Of a DNA stretch of 64,000 nucleotides, positions 1 through 9,504 are shown in pieces (within the stretch, counting starts at the first letter, position 1; every line of letters begins with the position of its first letter). The notes beneath the pieces are model-generated. The model had not been told where the DNA came from and did not search any database. It saw only the letters and a program-made list of their open reading frames with translations. The stretch spans positions 3,906,001 to 3,970,000 of the forward strand of contig NZ_CP042596.1 of the NCBI RefSeq assembly GCF_009914315.1, given 5' to 3'. The stretch is from Granulicella sp. WH15. Its GTDB lineage: Bacteria > Acidobacteriota > Terriglobia > Terriglobales > Acidobacteriaceae. The position numbers and the translations under genes were made by a program.

Positions 1-978
1 GAGTCGGTGCGCGAGGAGATCCTCTTTGAGAACCGCAATTGGGTTCTCATTCAGAAATGCTTCCAAGGGACGAAACGTTCCGATGAGGAGCAGTTTCGCA
101 GGAGAATGTCTCCGCGCGAATTCGGCTATGACGTCCACTGAAGCGCGATCAACCCACTGAAGGTCATCCAAGATCACGACAAGTGGCCGAGACTCTCCCA
201 CAACCTCAAGCGCATCCAGGACCTCGCGCAACATGCGGCCGCTCGTTGCCGACCGAACGTCAGTGTCCAACGCCGCCCGTTCTTCGCGACTGATGAGATC
301 TGAGAATTGGACAATGCAAGTCGGTGCCTTCGCCTTGAAGATTTCTATCAAAGGCGGCCCCTCAGCACGACATAGATCCCCGATCGCCTTTAATAAGGGA
401 AAGTAGGGCTCCTGCACTCCATAGCCTTCATTGCATTGGCCCCACGTAGCGTAAGGGGCGTCTGAGCTGCGCACCTGGCAAAGGAACTCTCGGCAGAGCG
501 CCGTCTTGCCGATACCTGGCTCGCCAGTGACAAACACCAGTTGCCTCGATCCCGTAAGGGCTGTGCGGTAACACTGATGCAATTTGGCAAGTGCATAGTC
601 CCTCCCGACGAGTGCCTGGCCTGACGATGGCAATGTGTGCTGAGCGAGAGTGGACGACGCATTCTGATCCACCAAGGCAATGAAGCGATAGCCCCGTCGT
701 GACACCGTCTCGATGTAGCGAGGCCTCCGAGCGCTATCGCCCAGGGCCGCCCTGATATCCCGGATGTGACTAGACAAGACCTCCGGCTGAACGAATGTGT
801 CTGGCCATACTTTCTCCATCAGTTCGTTGTGAGGAACAAGCCTACCCGCATTCTCGACGAGAAAGCGCAGAACGGCGAATGCCTTGGGAGGCAGGTGAAT
901 CCTCTCGTCTCTTCCGGACAACTGTCGCAACAGAGACTCATCGATTGGGTCGAGGCTGTAGGGGAGGAATCTGTACAT
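1..978 (-). CDS. Winged-helix regulator with AAA ATPase domain (C-terminus beyond window)
   Basis: Predicted cytoplasmic transcription regulator of which 326 residues are visible; it runs off the left edge. Residues about 1-100 form an OmpR/CadC-like winged helix, recognisable by LPPKAFAVLRFLVEN and ETVSRRGYRF. An AAA/NB-ARC-like ATPase follows, with Walker A GEPGIGKTAL near residue 152 and Walker B VVILDDLQW near 267. This arrangement (Trans_reg_C plus AAA_16, often with C-terminal TPR repeats) is common in Acidobacteria and resembles BTAD/SARP-like signal ATPases. The ATG at 976-978 is the only ATG after the in-frame stop at 1015-1017. Target genes are unknown; the AraC gene starts divergently about 330 bp away. 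Confidence 0.85.
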   Translation of the reverse strand, partial: MYRFLPYSLDPIDESLLRQLSGRDERIHLPPKAFAVLRFLVENAGRLVPHNELMEKVWPDTFVQPEVLSSHIRDIRAALGDSARRPRYIETVSRRGYRFIALVDQNASSTLAQHTLPSSGQALVGRDYALAKLHQCYRTALTGSRQLVFVTGEPGIGKTALCREFLCQVRSSDAPYATWGQCNEGYGVQEPYFPLLKAIGDLCRAEGPPLIEIFKAKAPTCIVQFSDLISREERAALDTDVRSATSGRMLREVLDALEVVGESRPLVVILDDLQWVDRASVDVIAEFARRHSPAKLLLIGTFRPLEAFLNENPIAVLKEDLLAHRL

Positions 979-1309
979 GGCATCGGACGCCCAGAGGAGA
1001 AGTTCAGAGTAAAATTAGGGTCTGAAAGAGAACTTCCCTGTGGCGGACGCTCCTTTCTGCTGAACATCTTGAGCGACCTCCTGCAGCATGAGGTCGGAAC
1101 CCAGATTGGCGAAGCGAAGACCGTCATCGAACCCGCATACCGAATCGGACACGGGCCAAAGGCTGTGGTTCGATTTTCGTAAGGCAGCAAGTTTGACTGC
1201 GTTTATTTCGGTCATCGAATTCATGATCTCAGGTTGGCCGGGGTGCATAAGTGCTTACGTGGGTGATACTTGCTGAAACGAGTGGATTCTTGCTGCGAAG
1301 ATCGAAGAT
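979..1309. other. Intergenic region between divergent regulators
   Basis: About 330 bp between the divergent AAA regulator and the AraC gene. It presumably holds both promoters, but I see no clear hexamers, dyads or RNA gene. Reading frames crossing this stretch lack ribosome binding sites and family features. Confidence 0.4.
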
Positions 1310-2287
1310 ATGGCCAATCACGCAAATTCGGGGATGCCAAGAAGGCTAGGCGAAGCAACTTCCAGTACGGAAGTGCCTGCGGCACTTGAGTCTCACCCGC
1401 TCGGTGGCCGACGGTTGGTTGTTCGCGTCGGCGACGGAGAAATGCCGCTATTCGAAGATCAGCCTATCTTGGACAGCCTCAGGTCACCGTGGCATGGCCT
1501 GATCCTCGAAATGCATCATCATCGGGGCTGCGAGATTCCTGTGCACGACCATGAGACTCTCTGTCTGCATCTCCAAACAGGCGGCCAAGTGGATATGGAC
1601 TGGTTCTGTTCAGGGAAAACGGGCAGAACACGCTCGGTGCCCGGAAGCATGATGCTCTTGCCCGCGGGCACACGCGACTCAGTAATCTGGCACGGCTCCA
1701 CCCAGCGGATGGTGGCAGGGATTGAACCTTCGCTATTGAAGGATGCGGCCGAGCAGATGGGAATCAAAGGGCTGTTTGACTTCAATTTGAAGTGGTCTTT
1801 TCGCGACCAACAGCTGGAAGCGCTTTTGAACGAGATGAACCGGGAGATGAGGTCTGGATTTGCTACAGGAGGTCTGTACGGGGACCTTCTTGGGATGGCC
1901 CTCTCTGTGGGGCTCATCCGTCGATACGGCGAGCTGTCTCATCGTATTCCCTCGTTTAAGGGCGGATTGTCGCGCCCGCATATAAATCGCATCCTCGGAT
2001 ACATCGAAGAGAACCTTTCTGACGGCATTCGGCTCGATGATCTTGCCGTCTTAAGCTCTTTGAGCCGCTATCATTTCGCACGGTCGTTTCGGGAGTCGCT
2101 GGGCGAGACCCCCTATCAGTACATTCTCAAGAAAAGAATTGAACGAGCGAAGACGCTCCTCAGGCAGCCACGTACCGCGGTCGCGGATATCGCTCGGAGC
2201 ACCGGGTTCTCCGATGCACGTCAGTTCGCTCGCATGTTTCGGAAAATCACGGGTGTTTCCCCCGCTGAATGGCGGCGCAACGCATAG
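1310..2287 (+). CDS. AraC-family transcriptional regulator
   Basis: A 325-residue AraC/XylS regulator. The N-terminal part (about 50-160) has a cupin-like ligand-binding look with clustered histidines (MHHHRGCEIPVHDHET). The C-terminal 105 residues hold both helix-turn-helix units of the AraC domain: LDDLAVLSSLSRYHFARSF and the second with VADIARSTGFSDARQFARMF, followed by the typical GVSPAEWRR ending. No strong Shine-Dalgarno sequence precedes the ATG, and an internal ATG at 1334 is an alternative. The gene stands alone between divergent and convergent neighbours, so the regulated target is unknown. The nearby hydrolase and PPOX genes are candidates by proximity only. Confidence 0.9.
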   Translation: MANHANSGMPRRLGEATSSTEVPAALESHPLGGRRLVVRVGDGEMPLFEDQPILDSLRSPWHGLILEMHHHRGCEIPVHDHETLCLHLQTGGQVDMDWFCSGKTGRTRSVPGSMMLLPAGTRDSVIWHGSTQRMVAGIEPSLLKDAAEQMGIKGLFDFNLKWSFRDQQLEALLNEMNREMRSGFATGGLYGDLLGMALSVGLIRRYGELSHRIPSFKGGLSRPHINRILGYIEENLSDGIRLDDLAVLSSLSRYHFARSFRESLGETPYQYILKKRIERAKTLLRQPRTAVADIARSTGFSDARQFARMFRKITGVSPAEWRRNA

Positions 2288-2367
2288 CAACACGCGATAA
2301 CTGTAAGCCTGGTCGCCCACTCAACGAGATCGTTAATCAACGCGGAAGGACCTCTTTGAGACCGATC

Positions 2368-3012
2368 TTAGCCTCTGGCATCTGTAGTCGTAGCAAGCGT
2401 ATTTGCTAGCTCCTGCCGGAGGCGCTGATTTTCGCTTTCGAGGTCGTGTAGCCGATCTTCAATTTCGCGGACGGCTGCGTGTATCTCGGCGGAAGTGTAC
2501 CGCGGAACGATGTGCTGTTGGCAGTTCCAGTCGAATGCTTCTATGTCGATGATGAAGGCCCGTTCGACGATGGCTTTATATTCCTTTACCTGAGTCCGCT
2601 TGATCCAAGGTGCAGCCTCTTCGCCTTCCACAACCTTGGCCCGGCCAAGGATTTTCAGCCTCGCCTGATTTGGATAGTCAACGAGAATCATCGCGACTCG
2701 GTCGTCGGTCAACAGATTTCCGGTGGTGATGTATTGTCGATTTCCAGCGAAGTCGGCGAAAGCAAGAGTCCGATTGTCGATGACCTTGAGAAAGCCCGGG
2801 GGACCTCCTCGATGCTGCACGTACGGCCAACCGGACGAACTGACGGTTGCCCAATAGAAGCTGTCACGTTCAGAGAGAAATTCGATCTCGAACGGCGTTA
2901 GCTGCGTTCGTGTTGCCTCCGATGAAGCGATTCTCTCGTATTGGCGCCTGCTGCCATAGCGCTCCTGAAGCTTTTGCACTACCGGCGTGAAGAGAATCGA
3001 ACCGAATTTCAT
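2368..3012 (-). CDS. Pyridoxamine 5'-phosphate oxidase-family (FMN-binding split barrel) protein
   Basis: A 214-residue cytoplasmic protein with a PPOX/FMN-binding split barrel at about 35-150. It is recognisable by FEIEFLSERDSFYWATVSSSGWPYVQHRGGPPGFLKV, here quoted as the stretches FYWATVSSSGWPYVQHRGG and LAFADFAGNRQY. Members of this branch bind FMN, or sometimes F420 or heme; the substrate here is unknown. The last 40 residues are charged and predicted coiled coil (IHAAVREIEDRLHDLESENQ), an unusual tail that suggests oligomerisation. The gene lies downstream of and codirectional with the alpha/beta hydrolase, 58 bp apart, so the two may be co-transcribed. Confidence 0.8.
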   Translation of the reverse strand: MKFGSILFTPVVQKLQERYGSRRQYERIASSEATRTQLTPFEIEFLSERDSFYWATVSSSGWPYVQHRGGPPGFLKVIDNRTLAFADFAGNRQYITTGNLLTDDRVAMILVDYPNQARLKILGRAKVVEGEEAAPWIKRTQVKEYKAIVERAFIIDIEAFDWNCQQHIVPRYTSAEIHAAVREIEDRLHDLESENQRLRQELANTLATTTDARG

Positions 3013-3070
3013 AGGACCTCACGGTGGGGAGACGGTGAGCAGAGTCTAAACCCTGCTCACCCGCCTAGGT

Positions 3071-3955
3071 TTACTTGGACGAGAAGAAGCCTTCAATGCG
3101 TGAGGCGATCTCTTCACCGTGAGTTTCGAGTGCGAAATGTCCTGCGTCGAGCAGGTGCGTCTCGACCTTCGGAAGATCGCGCTTGTAAGGGGCTGCGCCT
3201 TCCGGAGGGAAGATAAAGTCGTTCTTTCCCCAAACGATCAGCATCGGCGGCTGAAACTTCCGGAAGAACTCCTGAAATGCAGGATAGAACGGGACGTTCG
3301 TCCGATAGTCATAGAGCATGTCGAGCTGAATATCGGCGTTTCCAGGGCGATCCATGCCAGCCTGGTCGAGGGTATAGGTGGTCGGGTCAACCAGTGTCTT
3401 ATCGGCGACACCGTTTTCATACTGCCACTTTGTTGCGTCCGGCTTTGTCAGATATTCGAGCGCGGCACGATTTTCAGGCGTAGCGGCTCCCCAATACTTT
3501 TTAATGGGGTCCCAGAATTCACGCAAACCTTCGTCGTAGGCATTTCCGTTTTGCACGATGATGCCGGCAATCTTCTCGGGATGACGAATCGCCAAGCGGT
3601 AGCCGATCGGTGCGCCGTAATCCATGACATAGATGATGTATGTCGAGAGCTCAAGCTTAATGGTCAGCTGCTCGACAAGGTCGGTCATCTTCTCGAATGT
3701 GTACGAGAACTGCGCGCGGTCCGGCATGCTGCTGAAGCCATAGCCCGGGTAATCCGGTGCAATGATGTGAAACGATCCGGATAGGCGGCTGATCAGGTTG
3801 CGAAACATGTTCGATGAAGTCGGAAAACCGTGAAGCAACAAGAGTACGGGTGCACCCTTCTTGCCCGCCTCCCGGTAAAAGATGTCCACGTTTTCGATAC
3901 GGACTGTGTTGTAGTGGACCGTCGACGAGTGTTCAGAGGCTGCGTTCGTAGTCAT
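3071..3955 (-). CDS. Alpha/beta hydrolase of the epoxide hydrolase / haloalkane dehalogenase type
   Basis: A 294-residue hydrolase with the alpha/beta fold. The oxyanion motif HGFPTSSNMF lies near residue 43. The nucleophile elbow is IYVMDYGAPIG near 110, so the nucleophile would be Asp, as in epoxide hydrolases and haloalkane dehalogenases. WGKNDFIFP near 244 supplies an acidic residue and LLDAGHFALETH near 270 the catalytic histidine. The cap region lies between about 135 and 225. No signal peptide is seen. The start is an ATG with an AAGGAG-like site on the minus strand. It diverges from the FAD oxidoreductase operon. The substrate is unknown. Confidence 0.85.
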   Translation of the reverse strand: MTTNAASEHSSTVHYNTVRIENVDIFYREAGKKGAPVLLLLHGFPTSSNMFRNLISRLSGSFHIIAPDYPGYGFSSMPDRAQFSYTFEKMTDLVEQLTIKLELSTYIIYVMDYGAPIGYRLAIRHPEKIAGIIVQNGNAYDEGLREFWDPIKKYWGAATPENRAALEYLTKPDATKWQYENGVADKTLVDPTTYTLDQAGMDRPGNADIQLDMLYDYRTNVPFYPAFQEFFRKFQPPMLIVWGKNDFIFPPEGAAPYKRDLPKVETHLLDAGHFALETHGEEIASRIEGFFSSK

Positions 3956-4164
3956 GATGAACTCCTTGGGATGTGGTGAAAGAAGGCTCCGGCCCTCGGC
4001 AAGAACATATAGAAATCAAAGCGCCATGCCTATCACGTCTTCCCATTAAGGTGTCTCCCGTAGCGCGGAGACCTGATTGTCGCTGCCCGACGACTCGCGT
4101 AGAGTGTGGCGATGCGATAGGGACATAAGAGTGCCCATTGACAGGTGCCAAACGGGAGATGGAT

Positions 4165-5568
4165 ATGGCGGCGATTGTAGAGGTTGGTGCAGAGCAATTC
4201 GATGTCGTTGTACTCGGGAGCGGCGAAGCCGGGAAGTATCTCGCTTGGACGTTGGGTGCAGACGGAAGACGTGTGGCGTTGATCGAAACGCGCTATGTGG
4301 GAGGATCCTGTCCAAACATCGCGTGTCTTCCGAGCAAGAATGTTATCCATTCGGCCAAAGTGGCTTGGTATGCCCATCGGCTCAAAGAGTTCGGCTTCGA
4401 AGTAACGGTGCCGAAGGTAGATATGAAGGTCGTCCGTGAGAGAAAGCGGACGATGGTACGCGAGCTCGTCGAAGTCCACAACAAGCGCTTCGCGGCGAAT
4501 GGTGTCACCTTCATTTGTGGAGATGGGCGGTTTGTAGGACCACGTGAGGTCGTTGTTACGCTTCAGGCAGGGGGCACCAGGCAGATCTCGGGAGATACGG
4601 TCATCGTGAGTACCGGCTCGCGTGCCGTGGTCACCGATATCCCAGGCTTGCAGGAAGCTGAGCCAATGACTCACATCGAGCAACTAGAACTGGACGTCGT
4701 CCCGGAGAGCCTGATCGTTTTGGGTGGGGGCTACATAGGGCTCGAGTTTGCACAGGCAATGGCACGATTCGGTTCTAAAGTGACGGTGGTTGATCGCAAT
4801 GCCCGATGCCTGACGCACGAGGACGAAGACGTCGTCAGAGTGCTGACAGACTTGCTTTCGAAGGAAGGCATCGAGTTCAAGTTGGGCAGCACGGTCGAGT
4901 CCGTCACCGGACGTTCCGGTGATGCCGTCGAAGTCATTCTCAAAACCCAAGAGCGTCATGAAACGCTGCGAGCCACACATATCTTGGCCGCGGTCGGACG
5001 CATTCCAAATACGGATTCGATCGGCACGCAGATGGCGGGCATCGAACTGACAGCGAATGGGCACATAAAGGTGAACGAATTCTTGCAGACCACCGCTGAG
5101 AGTGTGTTCGCCGTCGGCGACTGTGCAGGCAGTCCGTACTTCACCCATGCCGCCTACGACGATTTCCGCATCGTTTACCAAAGTATCCAAGGGCACAAGC
5201 GGGTAACAACGGGACGCCAGATTCCTTACACCTTGTTCACCGATCCAGAACTTGCTCACGTTGGGCTTCACGAGGACGAAGCGAAGCGACAAGGTATCAG
5301 CTACCGTCTGGCCAAACTGCCCATGGCGGCGGTCCTCAGAACACGCACCTTGGGGGAAACGGAAGGTTTCCTCAAAGCCCTGATTGGCAAAGATGATCGC
5401 ATCCTTGGATTCACAGCTCTTGGGGTTGGCGTAGGCGAGCTCCTAGCGCCAGTCCAATTGGTGATGAACTCCGGCTTACCTTACACAGCGCTGCGTGACC
5501 TAATCGTCACCCACCCGACATTGTCGGAGGGGCTAGTCTTTCTGTTTGCCAGCCTTGGCTACAAATAA
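4165..5568 (+). CDS. FAD/NAD(P) disulfide oxidoreductase (class I, MerA/Lpd-like)
   Basis: A 467-residue class I pyridine-nucleotide disulfide oxidoreductase. The FAD-binding motif VVVLGSGEAG is at about residue 12. The redox-active pair is in GGSCPNIACLPSKN (CxxxxC). The NAD(P) motif is LIVLGGGYIGLEFA, the second FAD motif is VFAVGDCAGSP, and the C-terminal dimerisation domain has THPTLSEG. It resembles mercuric reductase in sequence but lacks both an N-terminal metal-binding domain and the C-terminal vicinal cysteines, so Hg(II) reduction is not supported. I chose ATG 4165 because GGGAG lies 6 nt upstream; TTG 4138 and ATG 4159 have poor spacing. It heads an operon with a DUF302 gene and rpiA. 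Confidence 0.85.
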   Translation: MAAIVEVGAEQFDVVVLGSGEAGKYLAWTLGADGRRVALIETRYVGGSCPNIACLPSKNVIHSAKVAWYAHRLKEFGFEVTVPKVDMKVVRERKRTMVRELVEVHNKRFAANGVTFICGDGRFVGPREVVVTLQAGGTRQISGDTVIVSTGSRAVVTDIPGLQEAEPMTHIEQLELDVVPESLIVLGGGYIGLEFAQAMARFGSKVTVVDRNARCLTHEDEDVVRVLTDLLSKEGIEFKLGSTVESVTGRSGDAVEVILKTQERHETLRATHILAAVGRIPNTDSIGTQMAGIELTANGHIKVNEFLQTTAESVFAVGDCAGSPYFTHAAYDDFRIVYQSIQGHKRVTTGRQIPYTLFTDPELAHVGLHEDEAKRQGISYRLAKLPMAAVLRTRTLGETEGFLKALIGKDDRILGFTALGVGVGELLAPVQLVMNSGLPYTALRDLIVTHPTLSEGLVFLFASLGYK

Positions 5569-5604
5569 CGGATCTCAGCAACAAATCAACTTCGGAGAAG
5601 AATC

Positions 5605-6000
5605 ATGACAAATGGTCTCGTAAGTCTTATCAGCCCCTATTCCGTGAAGGACACGCTATCTCGGCTTGAAAATCTCTGCAAACAGAAGGGGGTGCCCGTC
5701 CACTTCAGAGTCGATCATTCAGGTGACGCCGCGCGCGTCGGTTTGAAAATGAATCCCTCCGAAATGTTGATGCTTGGCAATCCGAAAAACGGCACCCCGC
5801 TGATGAACGCATCACCCACAGTGGCGATCGATCTGCCACTCAAGGCTTTGGCTTGGGAGGACTCGGCGGGCAAGGTCTGGCTGACTTACAACAGCCCGGA
5901 ATATTTGGCTGAGCGGCACAATCTCCCCGTAGATCTGATCGGGAACATCGCCGTACTCAAAGAGCTCTGTGAGAGCACGGTAGCAGCAACGGCGCTCTGA
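5605..6000 (+). CDS. DUF302-domain protein
   Basis: A 131-residue protein of the DUF302 family, with the pattern SVKDTLSRLENLCKQKGV near the N-terminus and a second half with MNPSEMLMLGNPKNGTPLM. The family is often found beside metal-resistance, cytochrome and redox genes, but its biochemical role is not established. No signal peptide is visible. A good GGAGAAG site precedes the ATG. It sits 36 bp after the FAD oxidoreductase and 19 bp before rpiA, so the three are very likely one transcript. Confidence 0.8.
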   Translation: MTNGLVSLISPYSVKDTLSRLENLCKQKGVPVHFRVDHSGDAARVGLKMNPSEMLMLGNPKNGTPLMNASPTVAIDLPLKALAWEDSAGKVWLTYNSPEYLAERHNLPVDLIGNIAVLKELCESTVAATAL

Positions 6001-6019
6001 TGAGAGTGTGAGGTTGGAC

Positions 6020-6703
6020 ATGACGCAGGATCAATCAAAGCTGCTAGCAGCGAAGCGTGCCACAGATCTCATTTCTGATGGAATGAGGGTTGGCCTCGGC
6101 ACGGGAACGACGTCAACGTTCTTCATCGAGGAACTTGCAAAGCGTGTCAGGTCTGGACTTCGCCTCAAGGCGATTGCAACCAGCACCGAAAGTGAAAGAC
6201 TTGCGACGGAACAAGGAATCGAACTCACAAGCTTCGCGGATTCGCCGGTGTTGGACTTGACCGTCGATGGTGCGGACGAAATCGGGCCCGGACTTTCCTT
6301 GATCAAGGGGGGCCACGGTGCACTCCTTCGAGAGAAGATCATCGCGTCCGCAGCGAAAGCATTTGTAGTGATCGCCGATGAGTCGAAGATCGTATCAACC
6401 CTCGGAAAGTTTCCCCTTCCGGTCGAGGTGATTCAGCTGGCGGAACCCCTGGTGTATCGGAAGCTACTTGACCTTGGTTTGAACCCAATGCTGCGACTCG
6501 TGGCGAATGGTGCTGTCCCGTGGCAGACAGACGAGGGCAACTTCATCCTCGACTGTCATTGTGGCTCCATTCAAGACCCCGAAAAAACCGCAGCGGAGAT
6601 TCGAAGCATCATCGGAGTGGTTGAACATGGCCTGTTCCTGCGCATGGCGTCCATGGCTCTCATTGCAGGGCAAGATGGTGTTCGCGAAGTCCATCCGAGC
6701 TAG
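6020..6703 (+). CDS. rpiA: Ribose-5-phosphate isomerase A
   Basis: A 227-residue cytoplasmic isomerase that interconverts ribose-5-phosphate and ribulose-5-phosphate in the non-oxidative pentose phosphate pathway. Signatures are GLGTGTTSTFFIEEL (phosphate loop), DGADEIGPGLSLIKGGHGAL with the catalytic carboxylates, and REKIIASAAKAFVVIADESK. Length is normal for RpiA. ATG 6020 is preferred to GTG 6008 because GAGG lies 6 nt upstream of it. As the last gene of an FAD oxidoreductase-DUF302-rpiA operon on a mobile element it is probably an accessory copy feeding NADPH and sugar phosphate supply under stress; that role is inference. Confidence 0.95.
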   Translation: MTQDQSKLLAAKRATDLISDGMRVGLGTGTTSTFFIEELAKRVRSGLRLKAIATSTESERLATEQGIELTSFADSPVLDLTVDGADEIGPGLSLIKGGHGALLREKIIASAAKAFVVIADESKIVSTLGKFPLPVEVIQLAEPLVYRKLLDLGLNPMLRLVANGAVPWQTDEGNFILDCHCGSIQDPEKTAAEIRSIIGVVEHGLFLRMASMALIAGQDGVREVHPS

Positions 6704-6769
6704 GTCCTCGGATCTGCACTCCGACGACGTTTAGCACGGGACGGCGGCGGTGAGACGCGGACAGCGTCT

Positions 6770-7588
6770 TTACCGCCAAACGCGTACCCCAAATACGAAA
6801 GAGCTAGTATGCGTTGCGTCACCTGTCGCCCGTGTAAAGGCGGCCGAGCTTCCATAGGAACCTGAGTATACGTACCCAATGTACGGGGCGAATTTTCGAT
6901 TGATTTCGTAGCGAAGCCGAATCCCGCCATCGAGGTCGCTCAAGCCTGAACCTACTTTTCGGGCCTTATCATCCTTGCTATAGAAATTCAGCTCGATCTG
7001 AGGCTCTAAAACGAGCCGTTGGCGAACGCGGAACGAATAGGCACCTTCAATCCGGCCCGCGACCCTACCGTCGTTGCGGATGTACAGAGTTGGGGCAAAC
7101 TCGAATTCGTAGGGAGCAAGACCCTCCAGTCCGATCGCTGCCCAGGCGCGGGTTGGGTCCGAGTCCAGGTCGGCGCGGACTCCGATCTGCGCGTCGAAAT
7201 AACGCATGCGAGGAATCGGCCGGTCATACAGGAATTCCTGATCGCCGTCGCTCATCGACGAACGAGCGATGTTCCCTTCAGACTTTACCCAGAATCGGTT
7301 AAAGTCTGTGCCCGCCCATGCTTCGCCGTCCCATTTGAACTGTGTGCCCGTCGCAGAGGCGCGCCCTTCTAATTGATCCAACAAAACATGAGCAAAGGGT
7401 TCGTTGTCCATGACAGGAGGGCGCCACGCCATACCCGTGGAACTGCTTTGAATGTCTGCAGTCTGAGCGGAAGCCGCAGTCAAGAAGCAGGCATACATAG
7501 CCGCCGAGACGAGCAAGAACGCGATTCGTCGCGTTCTCAGGTTGCCGCTGCGCGTCCGAAGACACTGAAACCGATGGAGGCCACTCAT
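6770..7588 (-). CDS. copB: Copper resistance outer membrane protein CopB
   Basis: A 272-residue CopB/PcoB-family outer membrane protein. A signal segment (about 20-42, AFLLVSAAMYACFLTAASAQ) is followed by the conserved start of the mature domain, MDNEPFAHVLLDQLEGR, then WKSEGN-like beta-barrel strands and a C-terminal aromatic residue two from the end (FGVRVWR). The methionine-rich N-terminal region found in longer homologues is reduced here. It is thought to act with CopA in periplasmic copper handling. Its ATG overlaps the copA stop codon by four bases (ATGA), so translation is coupled. Confidence 0.9.
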   Translation of the reverse strand: MSGLHRFQCLRTRSGNLRTRRIAFLLVSAAMYACFLTAASAQTADIQSSSTGMAWRPPVMDNEPFAHVLLDQLEGRASATGTQFKWDGEAWAGTDFNRFWVKSEGNIARSSMSDGDQEFLYDRPIPRMRYFDAQIGVRADLDSDPTRAWAAIGLEGLAPYEFEFAPTLYIRNDGRVAGRIEGAYSFRVRQRLVLEPQIELNFYSKDDKARKVGSGLSDLDGGIRLRYEINRKFAPYIGYVYSGSYGSSAAFTRATGDATHTSSFVFGVRVWR

Positions 7589-9504
7589 GCCACAACCACC
7601 GTTCTGAACATCCCAGCCTCCATGTGAAACATGAGGTGACAGTGATAAGCCCAGTGGCCTTTTACATCCGCGGAGACGAGATAACTAAGTCGCTCTGCAG
7701 GCTTGACGATAAGAGTGTGCTTGTAGGGGTTGAATGATCCATTTCCGTTTTCCAGTTCGCTCCACAGGCCGTGCAGGTGAATCGGATGTTCCATCATCGT
7801 GTCGTTGACAAGGATGATCCGTACGCGCTCTCCATAGCGCAGAGTTATCGGCTGAGCCTGTGAGAACTTCTTTCCGTCGAAGCCCCAAATGAACCGTTCC
7901 ATATTTCCCGTCAGGTGCAGTTCGATCTCCCGTGTCGGAGAACGACGGTCCACACCCGGGTAACGAGCTTTCAGGTCTGAATAGGCAAGAACCCTGCGTC
8001 CATTGTGCTGAAGTCCGACACCTGGATCGCTTAGCTTGGGGCCGGTGATAACTGCAATCCCCGATACTTCTGGCCCAACCTTGAGGACGCTGGCAAGATG
8101 AGGGAGAGGGGATGGCACAGATGTGGGAGTTCCGACTGGAAGTACATCGCGACCGGGTTGGGGCAGTGGAAACTGATCCCACATTGTTCGGGCCACCTCT
8201 TCCGGTGGTACGTGCATGTTCATCGCACTATCAGATCGCACGGTCATCGACGACGTATCGTGACCCGCAGCGACATGTGCGGTGTTCGCCGGCATATCCA
8301 TGTTCGACATGCCCTCCATACCGCCTCCCTGCATGCCTGACATGTTCATCTTCCCGTCGCCTGACATGGCGGGCATCGCCATACCTTTCATCTTCATTCC
8401 CATGTCAGCCATTGTGCGGATGGGTCGGGGATCCATCGTCGGTGTCTTGGCCTCGTTATTAGCGCTTGTGGCCAGGATGCCTTTTGCGTAGCCGGTTCGG
8501 TCTTCCGCCTGAGCGAAAATGACGTACGACATGTTTTCGGGGGAGACGATTACGTCATATGTCTCTGCTGTCCCAATCCGAAACTCGTCCACCATCACCG
8601 GCTCGACCGCATTCCCATCGGCGGCAACCACCTTCATCTGCAACCCGGGAATGCGGACATCAAAAAAGGTCATTGCCGAACCATTGACGATGCGCAACTT
8701 CACTTTTTCGCCCGGTTCAAAAAGGCCTTTCCAGCCGAGCGAGGGTGGCACTCCGTTGCAGAGATAGGTGTAGACGGAGCCTGAGACATCGGCGATGTCA
8801 GTCGGGCTCATGTTCATCTTTGACCACATCAGGTACTGCGCGAGGGCCGTGGAGAACTTCTTCGTCTGCGGGTCTCCGGACAGGTGATTCAGCGCAGGCC
8901 GGTGGTAGTTGTAGTAGCTGCCATCTTCCTTCAGGTTACTGAGGATCGTATGTGGATCGACGTCAGTCCAATCGGACAGGAATATCACATATTCGCGGTC
9001 GACCGCTTCGGATTCGGCAGTTTGGGGCTCGATAATGATCGCGCCACTAATGCCTGTTTGCTCTTGATATCCGCTGTGGCTGTGATACCAGAACGTACCG
9101 TTCTGCCTCACCGGAAAGCGATAGGTAAATGTCTCGCCCGGGCGAATACCCTCGAAGCTCAACCCAGGAACGCCATCCATGTCGGTCGGAATTCGCATGC
9201 CGTGCCAATGAATCGATGTGTTCGTCTTGAGCCTGTTCGTTACGTTGATTGTTACGGTCTCGCCTTCGCGCCAGCGAAGGGTCGGGGCTGGCACGGATCC
9301 ATTCACGGCCACTGCGGTGCGTGGCTTGCCTGAGAAATTGACGGACAGCTTATCGATCGTTAGATCGAACGTCGTTCCTTCCAATATCTTCGGAGATTGA
9401 GAAAGCATCTGGGCCGCACCTTGACCCGGGGCCCAAGTGACAATGCCCGCCGCTATCAAGCTCTGCATAAAGTGGCGACGGGTAAGACAATTCGATGTAT
9501 GCAT
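7585..9504 (-). CDS. copA: Copper resistance multicopper oxidase CopA
   Basis: A 639-residue periplasmic multicopper oxidase. The N-terminus has a twin-arginine signal (LTRRHFMQSLIAAGIVTWAP). Copper ligands are visible in all four motifs: HWHG at 98-101, WYHSHSG around 141, HPIHLHG at about 573 and HCHLMFHMEAGM near 621, so the type 1, 2 and 3 sites look complete. A methionine-rich central stretch (MGMKMKGMAMPAMSG and following repeats, about 360-410) is typical of CopA and binds Cu(I). The family oxidises Cu(I) and protects the periplasm. It is followed directly by copB and preceded by the universal stress gene on the same strand. Confidence 0.95.
   Translation of the reverse strand: MHTSNCLTRRHFMQSLIAAGIVTWAPGQGAAQMLSQSPKILEGTTFDLTIDKLSVNFSGKPRTAVAVNGSVPAPTLRWREGETVTINVTNRLKTNTSIHWHGMRIPTDMDGVPGLSFEGIRPGETFTYRFPVRQNGTFWYHSHSGYQEQTGISGAIIIEPQTAESEAVDREYVIFLSDWTDVDPHTILSNLKEDGSYYNYHRPALNHLSGDPQTKKFSTALAQYLMWSKMNMSPTDIADVSGSVYTYLCNGVPPSLGWKGLFEPGEKVKLRIVNGSAMTFFDVRIPGLQMKVVAADGNAVEPVMVDEFRIGTAETYDVIVSPENMSYVIFAQAEDRTGYAKGILATSANNEAKTPTMDPRPIRTMADMGMKMKGMAMPAMSGDGKMNMSGMQGGGMEGMSNMDMPANTAHVAAGHDTSSMTVRSDSAMNMHVPPEEVARTMWDQFPLPQPGRDVLPVGTPTSVPSPLPHLASVLKVGPEVSGIAVITGPKLSDPGVGLQHNGRRVLAYSDLKARYPGVDRRSPTREIELHLTGNMERFIWGFDGKKFSQAQPITLRYGERVRIILVNDTMMEHPIHLHGLWSELENGNGSFNPYKHTLIVKPAERLSYLVSADVKGHWAYHCHLMFHMEAGMFRTVVVA

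Noticed and set aside
766..1182. Plus-strand reading frame opposite the AAA regulator
   Set aside because: It is a shadow of the minus-strand winged-helix gene, which has clear motifs in its own frame.
4033..4683. Minus-strand reading frame over the FAD oxidoreductase
   Set aside because: It lies antisense to clear FAD and CxxxxC motifs and has no family features.
4165..5568. Mercuric reductase merA
   Set aside because: The N-terminal metal-binding domain and the C-terminal vicinal cysteines are absent, and no mer operon genes are near.
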